64,000 nt of DNA from Helicobacter sp. MIT 99-5507. GTDB taxonomy: Bacteria; Campylobacterota; Campylobacteria; Campylobacterales; Helicobacteraceae. The stretch spans positions 62,001 to 126,000 of the forward strand of contig NZ_NXLO01000002.1 of assembly GCF_003364295.1 (NCBI RefSeq), read 5' to 3'. Below, in pieces: positions 1-8,589 of the stretch. The notes under the pieces were generated by a model, which was not told the origin of the DNA, did no database searches, and saw only the letters and a list, made by a program, of their open reading frames with translations. The first letter of the stretch is position 1. Each line of letters starts with the position of its first letter. The position numbers were made by a program, and so were the translations under genes.

Positions 1-371
1 TTAGCCATCACTTTTCCTAAATCTTTTATTCCATTTGCATTTAGAGATTCTATTATGCTTTTTATTTCCAATCTCAATTCATCATCACTTAATTGTTTTG
101 GTAAATATTCTAAAATGATATTCAACTCATCTTCTTCTTTTTTCACCAAATCATCTCTATTTGCCTTTTTATAAGCTTCAATAGAATCTAATCTTTGCTT
201 TTTTGCCTTAAGTAAAATAGAAATAACATCATCATTGCTAAGATCTACTCTTTTATCTACTTCAACTTGCTTTAATTCAGCATTAATAAGTCTTATTGTA
301 TCTCTTCTTATTACATTATTTGCGATCATTGCAGCTTTTAGATCATTTTTTAATTGTTCTTTTATATTCAT
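1..371 (-). CDS. yqeY: GatB/YqeY domain protein, 3' end cut by window edge
   Basis: The reverse strand encodes about 123 residues starting MNIKEQLKNDLKAAM and running off the window edge. The pattern is that of the YqeY family: short basic N-terminal helices, then RRDTIRLINAELKQ, then EYLPKQLSDDEL. The family resembles the tail domain of the tRNA amidotransferase subunit GatB; its role in bacteria is poorly defined. The ATG at 371-369 follows an AAGGA ribosome binding site. The gene is divergent from flgH and the two share an 86-base intergenic region. Most of the roughly 150-residue protein is present and nothing looks broken. Confidence 0.85.
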   Translation of the reverse strand, partial: MNIKEQLKNDLKAAMIANNVIRRDTIRLINAELKQVEVDKRVDLSNDDVISILLKAKKQRLDSIEAYKKANRDDLVKKEEDELNIILEYLPKQLSDDELRLEIKSIIESLNANGIKDLGKVMA

Positions 372-394
372 CTTCAAATCCTTAAATATATATT

Positions 395-412
395 TTGGAA
401 TAAACTTTGCTT
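395..412 (+). promoter_or_regulatory. Sigma-54-type promoter for flgH and pse genes
   Basis: The stretch TTGGAATAAACTTTGCTT has GG at 397-398 and GC at 409-410, separated by exactly ten bases, with TTTGC at the -12 side. This fits the RpoN -24/-12 pattern. Transcription would start near 422, about 36 bases before the flgH ATG. In Campylobacterota, RpoN drives middle flagellar genes, so placement ahead of an L-ring gene makes sense. The assignment rests on pattern alone. Confidence 0.6.
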
Positions 413-457
413 TTTAAAAGATTTAAGTATATCAAATGTAGCAAGGGAATACTAAAA

Positions 458-1165
458 ATGGTGGTAAAAAAACAAATATTATTACTTCTTATTTTATTGG
501 TATATAGTTTATATGCCGACCCTATTATGGATTTTAGTCCGCCAAGATATGTGGAGGAGTTAGGGGAAAAAGACTTTATAGAGGAATTTCCAAAATTAGG
601 TTCATTATTTGGACAAGGTGAGCGTCCTATGTTTGCAGATAGAAGGGCAATGAGAGTAAATGATATTTTATTAGTAAAAGTAAATGAATCTTCAAATGCG
701 ACATTTAGCACACAAAAAACATATAATGGCACGCAAGGTGGCGAGCTAAATGCACCTATTGTAAATTATACAGGTAATAATGCAGAAATAGCACAAAATA
801 TACAAGATTTCAAAGATGGCAGCTCATTTAATATGACTTTGGGAGCTGGAAATTCAAATTTTAATAGCGGTGGCTCACAAAATAGAGATGAAAATGTAAA
901 TCTTGAAATTACTGCAAGGGTGATTAAAGTCCTAAGCAATGGTAATTATTATATAGAAGGCACTAGACAGATTATGATTGATGGGGAGAAAAAAGTAATT
1001 TTAATAAGTGGTGTTATAAGACCATATGATATTTCATCAGATAATAGCATAGAATCTAAATTTATTTCAGAATTAAAGCTTAATTACACAAGTGAAGGTG
1101 ATATAAGCAATAAACGACATCAAAAATGGGGCTCAAAAGAACTCGAGCAAGCGTGGCCATACTAA
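458..1165 (+). CDS. flgH: Flagellar L-ring protein FlgH
   Basis: A protein of 235 residues that forms the outer-membrane L-ring bushing around the flagellar rod. A signal peptide (MVVKKQILLLLILLVYSLYA) is followed by the FlgH signature KLGSLFGQGERPMFADRRAM near residue 50, VNDILLVKV, and later NLEITARVIKVLSNGNYYIEG and SGVIRPYDIS. There is no lipobox cysteine after the signal; the Helicobacter FlgH I recall also lacks one, unlike E. coli FlgH. I chose the ATG at 458 because AAGGGA precedes it and because upstream extension would put charged residues before the signal peptide. pseF begins three bases after its stop, implying one transcript. Confidence 0.93.
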   Translation: MVVKKQILLLLILLVYSLYADPIMDFSPPRYVEELGEKDFIEEFPKLGSLFGQGERPMFADRRAMRVNDILLVKVNESSNATFSTQKTYNGTQGGELNAPIVNYTGNNAEIAQNIQDFKDGSSFNMTLGAGNSNFNSGGSQNRDENVNLEITARVIKVLSNGNYYIEGTRQIMIDGEKKVILISGVIRPYDISSDNSIESKFISELKLNYTSEGDISNKRHQKWGSKELEQAWPY

Positions 1166-1167
1166 GA

Positions 1168-1842
1168 ATGAATATAGCAATCATACCTGCAAGAGATGGC
1201 AGTAAAAGAATTAAAAATAAAAATATAAAGCTATTTTTTGGAAAACCAATCATTACATATGCTATAAAAACTGCAATAGAATCTAAAATATTTGATAGGA
1301 TTATAGTAAGCACAAATAGTAATAAAATAAAAAATATAGCAATAGAATCTGGAGCAGAAGTGCCATCACTTCGTCCAAATAACTTAAGTGATGATTTTAC
1401 TACAACACTAGATGTGATAAGCTATGAGGTAAAAAATCTAGGGCTTAGCGATGATGATATTGTATGTTGTATTTATCCTACAACACCATTGCTAGATTCT
1501 CGTTTTTTAAAAGCAGGGTTGAAAAAACTAAAGAAAGATTCTTATTGTTTTAGCGCATGTGCGTTTAATTCAAATCCATTAAGGGGTTTTTACATTAGAG
1601 ATGAGAGACTTTATTTATTAAATAAAAATTTTATAAACTGTAGAACTCAAGATATAGAAAATATATATTTTGATGCTGGAGCATTTTACTTTGGATATGT
1701 AAAAAGTTTTGCAGATAAAAAGCCTATTTTTAGTGAAGATTCTACTTTAATTATATTACCAGAGATTAATGTTGCCGATATTAATACGCAAAATGATTGG
1801 AAAATTGCGGAGATGAAATATAAAATAATATGCAAGCAATAA
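1168..1842 (+). CDS. pseF: Pseudaminic acid cytidylyltransferase PseF
   Basis: A protein of 224 residues in the acylneuraminate cytidylyltransferase family. It activates pseudaminic acid to the CMP-sugar, the donor for flagellin glycosylation. The nucleotide-binding start IIPARDGSKRIKNKNIK (family pattern IPARxGSKRIxxKN) lies at residues 5-21. GKPIITYAIKTA and CCIYPTTPLLDSRFL follow. The ATG at 1168 matches the family start; an upstream in-frame ATG inside flgH would add 14 unrelated residues. The frame overlaps pseG by 13 bases, suggesting translational coupling. Assignment to pseudaminic rather than sialic or legionaminic acid rests on the neighbouring pseG, pseH and pseI. Confidence 0.9.
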   Translation: MNIAIIPARDGSKRIKNKNIKLFFGKPIITYAIKTAIESKIFDRIIVSTNSNKIKNIAIESGAEVPSLRPNNLSDDFTTTLDVISYEVKNLGLSDDDIVCCIYPTTPLLDSRFLKAGLKKLKKDSYCFSACAFNSNPLRGFYIRDERLYLLNKNFINCRTQDIENIYFDAGAFYFGYVKSFADKKPIFSEDSTLIILPEINVADINTQNDWKIAEMKYKIICKQ

Positions 1843-2771
1843 TTTTTACAGAAGCAGGCAGTGGCTTTGGACTTGGACATTTAAGCAGATGTGATGCACT
1901 AAAAGACTATTTAGAGAATGCTGGTTTTGAAGTCAGTATTTATTGTAGAGGTGATTATATATCGCAGTATTGCAAGCAAATGGAATGGATTAGTGATGAT
2001 TATTCAAATCTTGATGAAATAATAAATAATAAGCTTGTTGTGGTAGATTCATATTATGCAAATAAAGAATTATGCGAATATATAAAAAATAAAGCAAAAG
2101 TATGCGTATTTTTTGATGATTTTAATAGAATAGATTACCCACAAGATTCTATTTTATTAAATGGTGGATTACTTGGAGATAGATTCTATAGAAATGATAT
2201 AAAAAATGAAATTTTTGCAGGGATTGAATATTATATTTTAAGAAAAGAATTTAGACAAAGAGAACAAAAAATAATAAACAAAGATATAAGTAGAATCTTA
2301 ATTACACTTGGTGGTAATGACTATGCAAATAATACTCAAAGTATATTAGAGATAATGGAAAAAGAATGTCCATATGCGATGATTGATGTAGTTTTAGGCA
2401 AAATACATAAGCCAATTAGCTACAATTTTCATACAAGTATGCATAAAAACCTAAGCCCTAGGGTATTAAAAAATCTCATGTTAGATTGCGACCTTGCAAT
2501 AAGTGGTGGAGGTGTAACGATGGTAGAATTGCAATCTACTTGCACGCCAACTATTGCTATGCAAATTGCACCAAATCAAGCCTATCAATTAAGAGTATGG
2601 CAAAAAGAAGGCTTACGAATAGCAACAAATATTCACCAAATAAAAGGACTATTAAAAACACTAAGAAAATTTAAAGATAGAAAAAAACTATCAAATAAAT
2701 TAGCAAAAGTTGAAATTGGCGGAAAAATAAATGAATTTATAAATACATTGATTACTAGATACAATGCTTAA
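1830..2771 (+). CDS. pseG: UDP-sugar hydrolase PseG
   Basis: A protein of 313 residues with a GT-B-like fold. It removes UDP from the trideoxy-altrose intermediate of pseudaminic acid synthesis before condensation by PseI. It starts IIFTEAGSGFGLGHLSRCDA, the glycine-rich PseG N-terminus with the conserved GHLSR histidine. ITLGGNDYANN lies near residue 155 and AISGGGVTMVEL, the nucleotide-binding loop, near residue 222. It overlaps pseF upstream and pseH downstream (8 bases). In H. pylori, as I recall, the PseF and PseG activities lie together at one locus after flgH; here they are separate complete genes. Confidence 0.9.
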   Translation: MQAIIFTEAGSGFGLGHLSRCDALKDYLENAGFEVSIYCRGDYISQYCKQMEWISDDYSNLDEIINNKLVVVDSYYANKELCEYIKNKAKVCVFFDDFNRIDYPQDSILLNGGLLGDRFYRNDIKNEIFAGIEYYILRKEFRQREQKIINKDISRILITLGGNDYANNTQSILEIMEKECPYAMIDVVLGKIHKPISYNFHTSMHKNLSPRVLKNLMLDCDLAISGGGVTMVELQSTCTPTIAMQIAPNQAYQLRVWQKEGLRIATNIHQIKGLLKTLRKFKDRKKLSNKLAKVEIGGKINEFINTLITRYNA

Positions 2772-3279
2772 AGACAAAATACAGCTAGATTCAATAAATA
2801 TAATTGCTATAAATTTTACTAAGTTAAATTGCAATGATAAATTAAAAATCTTAGATATGCGAAATGATGCAAGAGTCTCAAAATATATGTTTTTTGATAG
2901 AAAAATCACAAAAAAAGAACATTTTGAATTTATAAAAAAGCTAGATTCCACAAGAGATAGAATCTATTTTGCAATCAAAGATAAAAAAGATGAAATACTA
3001 GGCGTAATATCACTAACAAATATATCAAATCTAAGCGCATATATCGGAATCTATACAAATCCAAATATAAATACATCAAATGGAAATTTATTAATGCAAG
3101 TCATAAAATACATAGGTTTTAAAGAGATTGGATTAAAACAATTATTTGCACAATGCCTAAAAGATAATCGCAAAGCATTAAGATTCTATGAAAAAGAAGG
3201 TTTTAAAGAGATAAAAACCAACTATATCAAAAAAAATAATAATCTTATAGATGTAGTAGAATTAGTATTTAAGGAATGA
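2764..3279 (+). CDS. pseH: GNAT N-acetyltransferase PseH
   Basis: A protein of 171 residues of the GNAT fold, matching PseH, which acetylates the 4-amino group of the altrose intermediate. Visible family features are NDARVSKYMFFDRKITKKEH near residues 34-53, LGVISLTNIS on the central strand, and KALRFYEKEGFKEIK near the end, a common GNAT C-terminal motif. It sits between pseG and pseI with an 8-base overlap on the left and 4 bases to pseI on the right. Nothing in the sequence alone fixes the substrate; the function follows from position. Confidence 0.88.
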   Translation: MLKDKIQLDSINIIAINFTKLNCNDKLKILDMRNDARVSKYMFFDRKITKKEHFEFIKKLDSTRDRIYFAIKDKKDEILGVISLTNISNLSAYIGIYTNPNINTSNGNLLMQVIKYIGFKEIGLKQLFAQCLKDNRKALRFYEKEGFKEIKTNYIKKNNNLIDVVELVFKE

Positions 3280-3283
3280 GTTA

Positions 3284-4309
3284 ATGTTTATTGTTGCAGA
3301 GCTTAGTGCAAATCATAATAAAGATTTAAATCTTGCAAAAGAAAGTCTATATGCAATAAAAGAATGTGGCGCTAGTGCAGTCAAACTTCAAACATACACA
3401 CCAGATAGCCTCACACTAAATTGCAAAAGTGATATTTTTAAAATCAAATCAAATACAATTTGGGATAATAAATATTTATATGATTTATACAAAGAAGCAT
3501 ATATGCCGCTAGAATGGAATGTAGAATTATTTGAATTAGCAAAAAAAATAGATTTAATATGCTTTAGCAGTGCTTTTGACAAAAAAGGTGTAGATTTGCT
3601 AGAGACACTAAATAATCCCATATATAAAATTGCAAGCTTTGAGATAACAGATATTCCACTTATTCAATACATAGCAAAAAAACAAAAACCTATCATTTTA
3701 TCAAGTGGTATTGCAATAGGCGATGAAATGAGAGAGGCAATAGAGGCAATAAGGCAAGTTGGAAACAATAATATAACGATATTAAAATGCACGAGTTCGT
3801 ATCCAGCACCACTAAATTCACTCAATCTATCCAATATGCTTATTTTTGAAAAAAAATATGGTGTCAAATATGGAATCTCAGATCATAGCATTGGATTTCA
3901 TGCCGCTATCATAGCAGTAAGCCTAAAAGCAAGCATGATTGAAAAGCATTTTATTTTAGATAAAAAATATGGCGGAGTAGATTCTAAATTTAGTATGGAC
4001 AAAGATGAGTTTAAGCAATTAGTCCAAATAATAAAAGATACAAAAAATGCAATTGGAGATACTAATTATAAAATAGATTCTAGTAACATAAAAGAAAATA
4101 ATGATGAAATACCACAAGGAAGAGAGTTTGCAAGGAGTCTATTTGTAAGCAAAGATATAAAAAAAGGTGAAATAATAAAGGCTGATAATATAAAATCTAT
4201 TCGCCCAAATAATGGATTGCCCCCAAAATACCTAAATGAAATAATAGGCAAGACTGCAAAAAAAGATTTAAAATTTGGAGAGCCACTTACTTGGGATAGT
4301 CTTAAATAA
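3284..4309 (+). CDS. pseI: Pseudaminic acid synthase PseI
   Basis: A protein of 341 residues of the NeuB family. It condenses the freed 6-deoxy-AltdiNAc with phosphoenolpyruvate to give pseudaminic acid. An N-terminal TIM barrel carries MFIVAELSANHNKD, VKLQTYTPDSLTL, KIASFEITDIPLI and GISDHSIGF. A C-terminal antifreeze-like (SAF) domain runs from about residue 280 (ARSLFVSKDIKKGE, RPNNGLPPKYLNEIIGK). It is the last gene of the flgH-pse run and converges on fur with 9 bases between stops. pseB lies elsewhere in the window (15210-16202), and the aminotransferase gene pseC is not in the window. Confidence 0.92.
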   Translation: MFIVAELSANHNKDLNLAKESLYAIKECGASAVKLQTYTPDSLTLNCKSDIFKIKSNTIWDNKYLYDLYKEAYMPLEWNVELFELAKKIDLICFSSAFDKKGVDLLETLNNPIYKIASFEITDIPLIQYIAKKQKPIILSSGIAIGDEMREAIEAIRQVGNNNITILKCTSSYPAPLNSLNLSNMLIFEKKYGVKYGISDHSIGFHAAIIAVSLKASMIEKHFILDKKYGGVDSKFSMDKDEFKQLVQIIKDTKNAIGDTNYKIDSSNIKENNDEIPQGREFARSLFVSKDIKKGEIIKADNIKSIRPNNGLPPKYLNEIIGKTAKKDLKFGEPLTWDSLK

Positions 4310-4318
4310 GCAGAATCT

Positions 4319-4813
4319 CTAAATAGTTTGCAAACCTTTTTGTTTTTTCCTGCATTTATCACAAAGAACAAATAATCTAAGATTATCGCTGATTAGTTGG
4401 AATTGTAGAGATTTTGTAATTTCAAGTTGTTTATTTTTTATATCATTATCAATAAATTCAACGATATTGCCACAACTTAAGCAAATGATATGATAATGAT
4501 GTTCTTTTGATGCAATTTCATATTTTTTGCCACTTTTATCAACATCAATTGAGGTTACAAATCCATATGTTTCTAAAAATTGCAAGATTCTATAAATTGA
4601 TGAAACGGAGCAATGTTTGTTATTGTTTTTCATAACAACAGCGATGCCTTCACTGCTTAGATGAACTTTGCTATTATAAATAATTGTTAAAATATCTTCT
4701 CTTTGTTTTGAAGTTTTTAATTTTTTTGCTGCTACGACCTTCCGTAATTTATCTAATATGATTTCTAGAGATTCTGTCTTTTTAATCTCTTGATTATTTA
4801 ATTTTGATACCAT
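4319..4813 (-). CDS. fur: Ferric uptake regulator Fur
   Basis: A metal-dependent repressor of 164 residues. The N-terminal winged helix contains KLKTSKQREDILTIIYN and SVSSIYRILQFLETYGFV. The dimerisation and metal-binding half shows YEIASKEHHYHIICLSCGN with a HHxH cluster and a CxxC, and a second CxxC (CDKC) near the end, the structural zinc pair. It has a longer N-terminal extension than E. coli Fur, as in H. pylori. Fur usually controls iron uptake and its own gene. The start ATG at 4813 faces a 195-base AT-rich intergenic region shared with the chemoreceptor gene. Confidence 0.93.
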   Translation of the reverse strand: MVSKLNNQEIKKTESLEIILDKLRKVVAAKKLKTSKQREDILTIIYNSKVHLSSEGIAVVMKNNNKHCSVSSIYRILQFLETYGFVTSIDVDKSGKKYEIASKEHHYHIICLSCGNIVEFIDNDIKNKQLEITKSLQFQLISDNLRLFVLCDKCRKKQKGLQTI

Positions 4814-4948
4814 GATATATAAACCTTATAATTATTAATATAATAAAATCGCTGATATTTAAATAGTTTTCTAAAAAACAAACAATAACCTAATTATAAC
4901 CTAAATATAGTAAATTAATATAGGCTTATTATTTATTCAATGATTTAT

Positions 4949-4962
4949 GTTAGAATTCTAAC
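4949..4962. promoter_or_regulatory. 14-bp perfect palindrome upstream of chemoreceptor
   Basis: GTTAGAATTCTAAC is a perfect inverted repeat. A plausible -10 (TATACA, 4973-4978) follows it, so the palindrome would overlap the -35 region of the tlpD-like gene. That is a typical operator position. No known regulator site is recognised. Confidence 0.4.
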
Positions 4963-5008
4963 TTTATGTTACTATACAAAAGTTGCTAAATTTTTAAGGA
5001 GATAAACA

Positions 5009-6334
5009 ATGTTTTTTAGTTCAAAGACTGATAATAACACAGAAGAGTTATTGAATACATACAAAAAAGAGATTCAAGAATTAAAACAAGAATGCAATAC
5101 TTATAAAGCTATTGCTAGTTTTTCACACAATGAAGCAATAATTGCAATGAAAAATAATGAGGTTATATTTAAAAACGAAGGTGCTTCATTATTATACAAT
5201 TTTGATGAAATCAAAGCTTCACTGAAAGAAGATGTAGCGAGAATAAACACTCATAATCATTGTTTATTAGTAAATTCTAAAAGATATGAAGATATTATAA
5301 TATTCTCATTGGTTGAAGAAAATGCACGAGTTACACCAAAACCAGGACAAGGTGTAGATATTTTAAAACTATATTGTGATAGTATGAAAATAGGCACAAA
5401 ATTCACACAAGAAATACTTGCAAAATTGGTAGATGAATTGCGCGAAATCTTTGATTCTGCAATTGCTACAGAAGTAGGAATGGACAAAGGTCTTGATATA
5501 GCAGATTCTTCATTGCATCAAATCAATGTATTGTATGAAAAAATGCAAAGTGAAATCACCCTTGTTGGCTCACTCATTCAAAGAAGTAATGAAATCACAA
5601 ATGTAATTTCACTAATTGATGATATAGCAGAACAAACAAACTTACTAGCATTAAATGCTACTATAGAAGCAGCTCGTGCTGGTGAGCATGGAAGAGGGTT
5701 TGCCGTTGTTGCTGATGAAGTTAGAAAACTAGCAGAAAAAACTCAAAAAGCTACAAAAGAAATTGCTATAGTTGTAAAATCAATGCAACAAGAAGCAAGT
5801 GATATACAAACAAGCACAGAAGATATTAATGAAGTTACAGAAAATGTAAAACACAATATTGATGAATTACATGATATTGTAAAAGAATTTAAAAACAATG
5901 CTCGTTTATCAAAATTAAAAATATCTTGTTCTAATGACAGAATCTTCTGCGGTTTAGCAAAAGTAGATCATGTGGCATACAAACAAGCTATGTATTCATT
6001 AATATTTAAAATATCAAATGAGTTCAAACAAGTAGATGGACATTCATGCAGATTTGGAAAATGGTATTATGAAGGTATTGGCAAAAGAGAATTCTCTAAT
6101 ACTATGGGGTATAAAAAAGTTGAAACTCCTCATGATAGTATTCACAATGAGGCAAATACACTTGCTAAGCAATTGCTTGATAATACACAATCAACACCAA
6201 AAAGCATAATTGATGAAAAAATCACATCTATAGAAGAATCTAGCACGCAAATATTTAATGCTATCGATGATATGTTAAATGAAAAAATATCATCAACAAT
6301 GGCAGAAATCCAAACAGCAATAAAATCTGAATAG
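5009..6334 (+). CDS. tlpD: Cytoplasmic chemoreceptor with CZB zinc domain, TlpD-like
   Basis: A methyl-accepting chemotaxis protein of 441 residues with no signal peptide or membrane segment, so cytoplasmic. The N-terminus is a coiled coil (residues 8-35). The conserved signalling hairpin lies near residues 205-240 ([39 protein letters not shown]). A C-terminal chemoreceptor zinc-binding (CZB) domain shows [16 protein letters not shown] and PHDSIHNEA, giving the His/Cys ligands. H. pylori TlpD has the same plan and senses oxidative or energy stress. A strong AAGGAG site precedes the ATG. A long AT-rich hairpin follows at 6343-6375. Confidence 0.87.
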   Translation: MFFSSKTDNNTEELLNTYKKEIQELKQECNTYKAIASFSHNEAIIAMKNNEVIFKNEGASLLYNFDEIKASLKEDVARINTHNHCLLVNSKRYEDIIIFSLVEENARVTPKPGQGVDILKLYCDSMKIGTKFTQEILAKLVDELREIFDSAIATEVGMDKGLDIADSSLHQINVLYEKMQSEITLVGSLIQRSNEITNVISLIDDIAEQTNLLALNATIEAARAGEHGRGFAVVADEVRKLAEKTQKATKEIAIVVKSMQQEASDIQTSTEDINEVTENVKHNIDELHDIVKEFKNNARLSKLKISCSNDRIFCGLAKVDHVAYKQAMYSLIFKISNEFKQVDGHSCRFGKWYYEGIGKREFSNTMGYKKVETPHDSIHNEANTLAKQLLDNTQSTPKSIIDEKITSIEESSTQIFNAIDDMLNEKISSTMAEIQTAIKSE

Positions 6335-6342
6335 ATATAAAG

Positions 6343-6375
6343 TTTTAAATAAATTCTAAAAGAATTTATTTAAAA
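6343..6375 (+). terminator. AT-rich hairpin after tlpD-like gene
   Basis: A perfect 15-base inverted repeat (TTTTAAATAAATTCT and its complement) with an AAA loop begins 8 bases after the tlpD stop. A T-rich tract (TTGTATTTTT) follows. Only one G-C pair is present, so the hairpin is weak per base but long. Confidence 0.5.
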
Positions 6376-6510
6376 TACTTGTATTTTTAAAGCTAAATAT
6401 ATCTTTGACATTAAATTAGATTCTCAAATATTTTCACTAAAATTTTAAATCAATATAACAACTTTTTAGATGATTTATTAGCAAAATAAATAAAAGGATT
6501 AAAAAACACT

Positions 6511-8580
6511 ATGTCAATCACTAGAAAAGTATTATTTACATTTTTATTTTTAGCGGTATTTTTTATTATTACTTTATTAACCATCATTATTTTTGATACA
6601 CAAAGCAAAGTATCAGCAATAAAAAACTACAAACCAAAAATCGCACTTAGAATCCTAGATAGAAAAGATAGATTAATAGCAAATGTATTTGAAGATCAAT
6701 TTAGATATTTTGCAAGTTTTGATGAGATTCCACCAAGGATAATAGAAACATTGCTTGCAGTTGAAGATACGATGTTTTTTGAACATAGTGGTATAAACTT
6801 TGATGCAATAAGTAGAGCAATATTAAAAAATATAAAAAGTGGTGGGTATATGGAAGGTGGCAGCACAATCACGCAGCAGCTAGTAAAAAATGTAGTATTA
6901 TCGAATGAAAAAACACTAGATAGAAAGTTAAGAGAAGCAGTTCTTGCAATGCAAGTAGAAAATATGCTTACAAAAGAAGAAATACTAGAAAAATATATAA
7001 ACCATATTTATTTTGGACATGGATATTATGGCGTAAAAACTGCAGCACATGGATACTTTAATAAAGATTTACAAAGCCTCACACTAAAAGAAATGGCAAT
7101 GCTTATGGCACTACCTAGAGCTCCATCTTATTATGATCCTGTAAAAAACTTTGAATTTTCAATATCAAGAGCAAATAGTATATTGGAGAGAATGCATTCA
7201 ATTGGCTGGATAAACAAAGATGAATACCAAGTAGCAATAAATGAGAGACCAAAGGTATATAATCAAACATTAAGTCAGAATCTTGCCCCTCATGTAGTAG
7301 ATGAAGTATTAAGGCAGCTTAGTGATATTAAAGATATAAAAACTGGTGGATACATAGTAAAAACAAATATAGATTTAGATTATCAAGCAATAGCACAAAA
7401 ATCACTTATATATGGTTATAACAATATTCAAAAAAGATTAAAAAGTAGAAATGAACAAAAAGAACTAGCTGAAGGTGAAGTTGATACACTAAATGGAGCA
7501 ATAGTTGTTACAGAAAATGGAAGCGGAAATATACTAGCTTTGGTTGGTGGTATAGACTATACAAAAAGCAATTTTAATCGCGCAACACAATCACAAAGAC
7601 AATTTGGGAGCACAATAAAACCTTTCTTTTATCAAATTGCTTTTGATATGGGATATTCCCCTGCAAGCAGTATTTCTGATACAGCAAAAAGTTTTGGAGA
7701 ACTTGTAGAAAAAGATGAGAAAAAATCTAGTGAGAATCCAGAAATAATAAATGAAAATATCCATCAAGAAATCACACAAGAAATGCCAAATCAAGATGAA
7801 ATCACAGGAGAAATTACAGAAGAAGACACAAGATGGAAACCTAGAAATTTTAATAAAAGCTTTAGCGGTTTAGTTACTCTAAAAGAAGCACTACAATACT
7901 CGCTAAATCTTGCTACTATCAATCTTGTTGATTTAGTTGGATTCTATAATGTCTATAATAAAATGATAGATTATGGCTTTAAGAATATTCAAAGAGATAT
8001 GTCAATCATATTAGGAAGCGTTGCTTTATCGCCACTTGAAGCAGCAAGGCACTACTCGATATTCTCAAATTATGGCACTATAAATGAACCAAAACTAATA
8101 AGAAGCGTGATAGATATAGATAATAATGAAAAATATGCAATAGAAAATAATTCAATAGAAATGACAACAAAAGAGCAAGCTTTTTTAACAATCGATTTAT
8201 TAAAAAATATTGTTGAAAATGGAACTGGAAAAAGAGCAAAAGTAAATGGTATAGAATTAGCAGGCAAAACTGGAACATCAAATGACAATATTGATGCGTG
8301 GTTTAGTGGATTCTCGCCAACATTGCAAGTTGTTATTTGGTATGGTAGAGATGATAATACTTCTATTGGTAAATATGAATCTGGTGGAGTTGTATCTGCG
8401 CCTGTATTTTCACATTTCTTTAGCAATATCATAAAATTTGAACCAGGTTTAAAAAGGAGTTTTGATTTGCCAGAAGGTGTCTTTAAGCAAAATGTAAATG
8501 GTAAAAACTACTACTACACGATAAAATCAAAGATTCCAAAACAAATAATAAACAACCTGGATGAAAATCTAATTTTCTAG
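6511..8580 (+). CDS. pbpA: Bifunctional penicillin-binding protein 1A
   Basis: A class A PBP of 689 residues that polymerises and cross-links peptidoglycan. One N-terminal membrane anchor (residues 9-30) is followed by the glycosyltransferase domain: EDTMFFEHSGINFDAISRAI with the catalytic Glu, GGSTITQQLVKN, and KEEILEKYINHIYFG. The transpeptidase domain has STIKPFF (SxxK), a serine-containing YSLN segment, and AGKTGTSNDN (KTG). Between the SxxK region and the KPRNF motif there is an acidic, Glu/Gln-rich insert of about 50 residues (roughly 395-445), longer than I expect for the family. AAGGAT precedes the start. dld follows after 9 bases. Confidence 0.9.
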   Translation: MSITRKVLFTFLFLAVFFIITLLTIIIFDTQSKVSAIKNYKPKIALRILDRKDRLIANVFEDQFRYFASFDEIPPRIIETLLAVEDTMFFEHSGINFDAISRAILKNIKSGGYMEGGSTITQQLVKNVVLSNEKTLDRKLREAVLAMQVENMLTKEEILEKYINHIYFGHGYYGVKTAAHGYFNKDLQSLTLKEMAMLMALPRAPSYYDPVKNFEFSISRANSILERMHSIGWINKDEYQVAINERPKVYNQTLSQNLAPHVVDEVLRQLSDIKDIKTGGYIVKTNIDLDYQAIAQKSLIYGYNNIQKRLKSRNEQKELAEGEVDTLNGAIVVTENGSGNILALVGGIDYTKSNFNRATQSQRQFGSTIKPFFYQIAFDMGYSPASSISDTAKSFGELVEKDEKKSSENPEIINENIHQEITQEMPNQDEITGEITEEDTRWKPRNFNKSFSGLVTLKEALQYSLNLATINLVDLVGFYNVYNKMIDYGFKNIQRDMSIILGSVALSPLEAARHYSIFSNYGTINEPKLIRSVIDIDNNEKYAIENNSIEMTTKEQAFLTIDLLKNIVENGTGKRAKVNGIELAGKTGTSNDNIDAWFSGFSPTLQVVIWYGRDDNTSIGKYESGGVVSAPVFSHFFSNIIKFEPGLKRSFDLPEGVFKQNVNGKNYYYTIKSKIPKQIINNLDENLIF

Positions 8581-8589
8581 GAGATTATT

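Noticed and set aside
382-732. Open frame on the minus strand inside flgH
   Set aside because: Antisense shadow of flgH with no ribosome binding site and no recognisable protein.
4829-4843. Imperfect Fur-box-like TAATTATTAATATAA just upstream of fur
   Set aside because: About 11 of 14 positions match the TAATAATnATTATTA pattern, but the intergenic region is so AT-rich that such a match is expected by chance. Autoregulation is plausible but not shown.
6395-6510. Small RNA or riboswitch before PBP1A
   Set aside because: AT-rich sequence with no stable pairing beyond the tlpD terminator hairpin.
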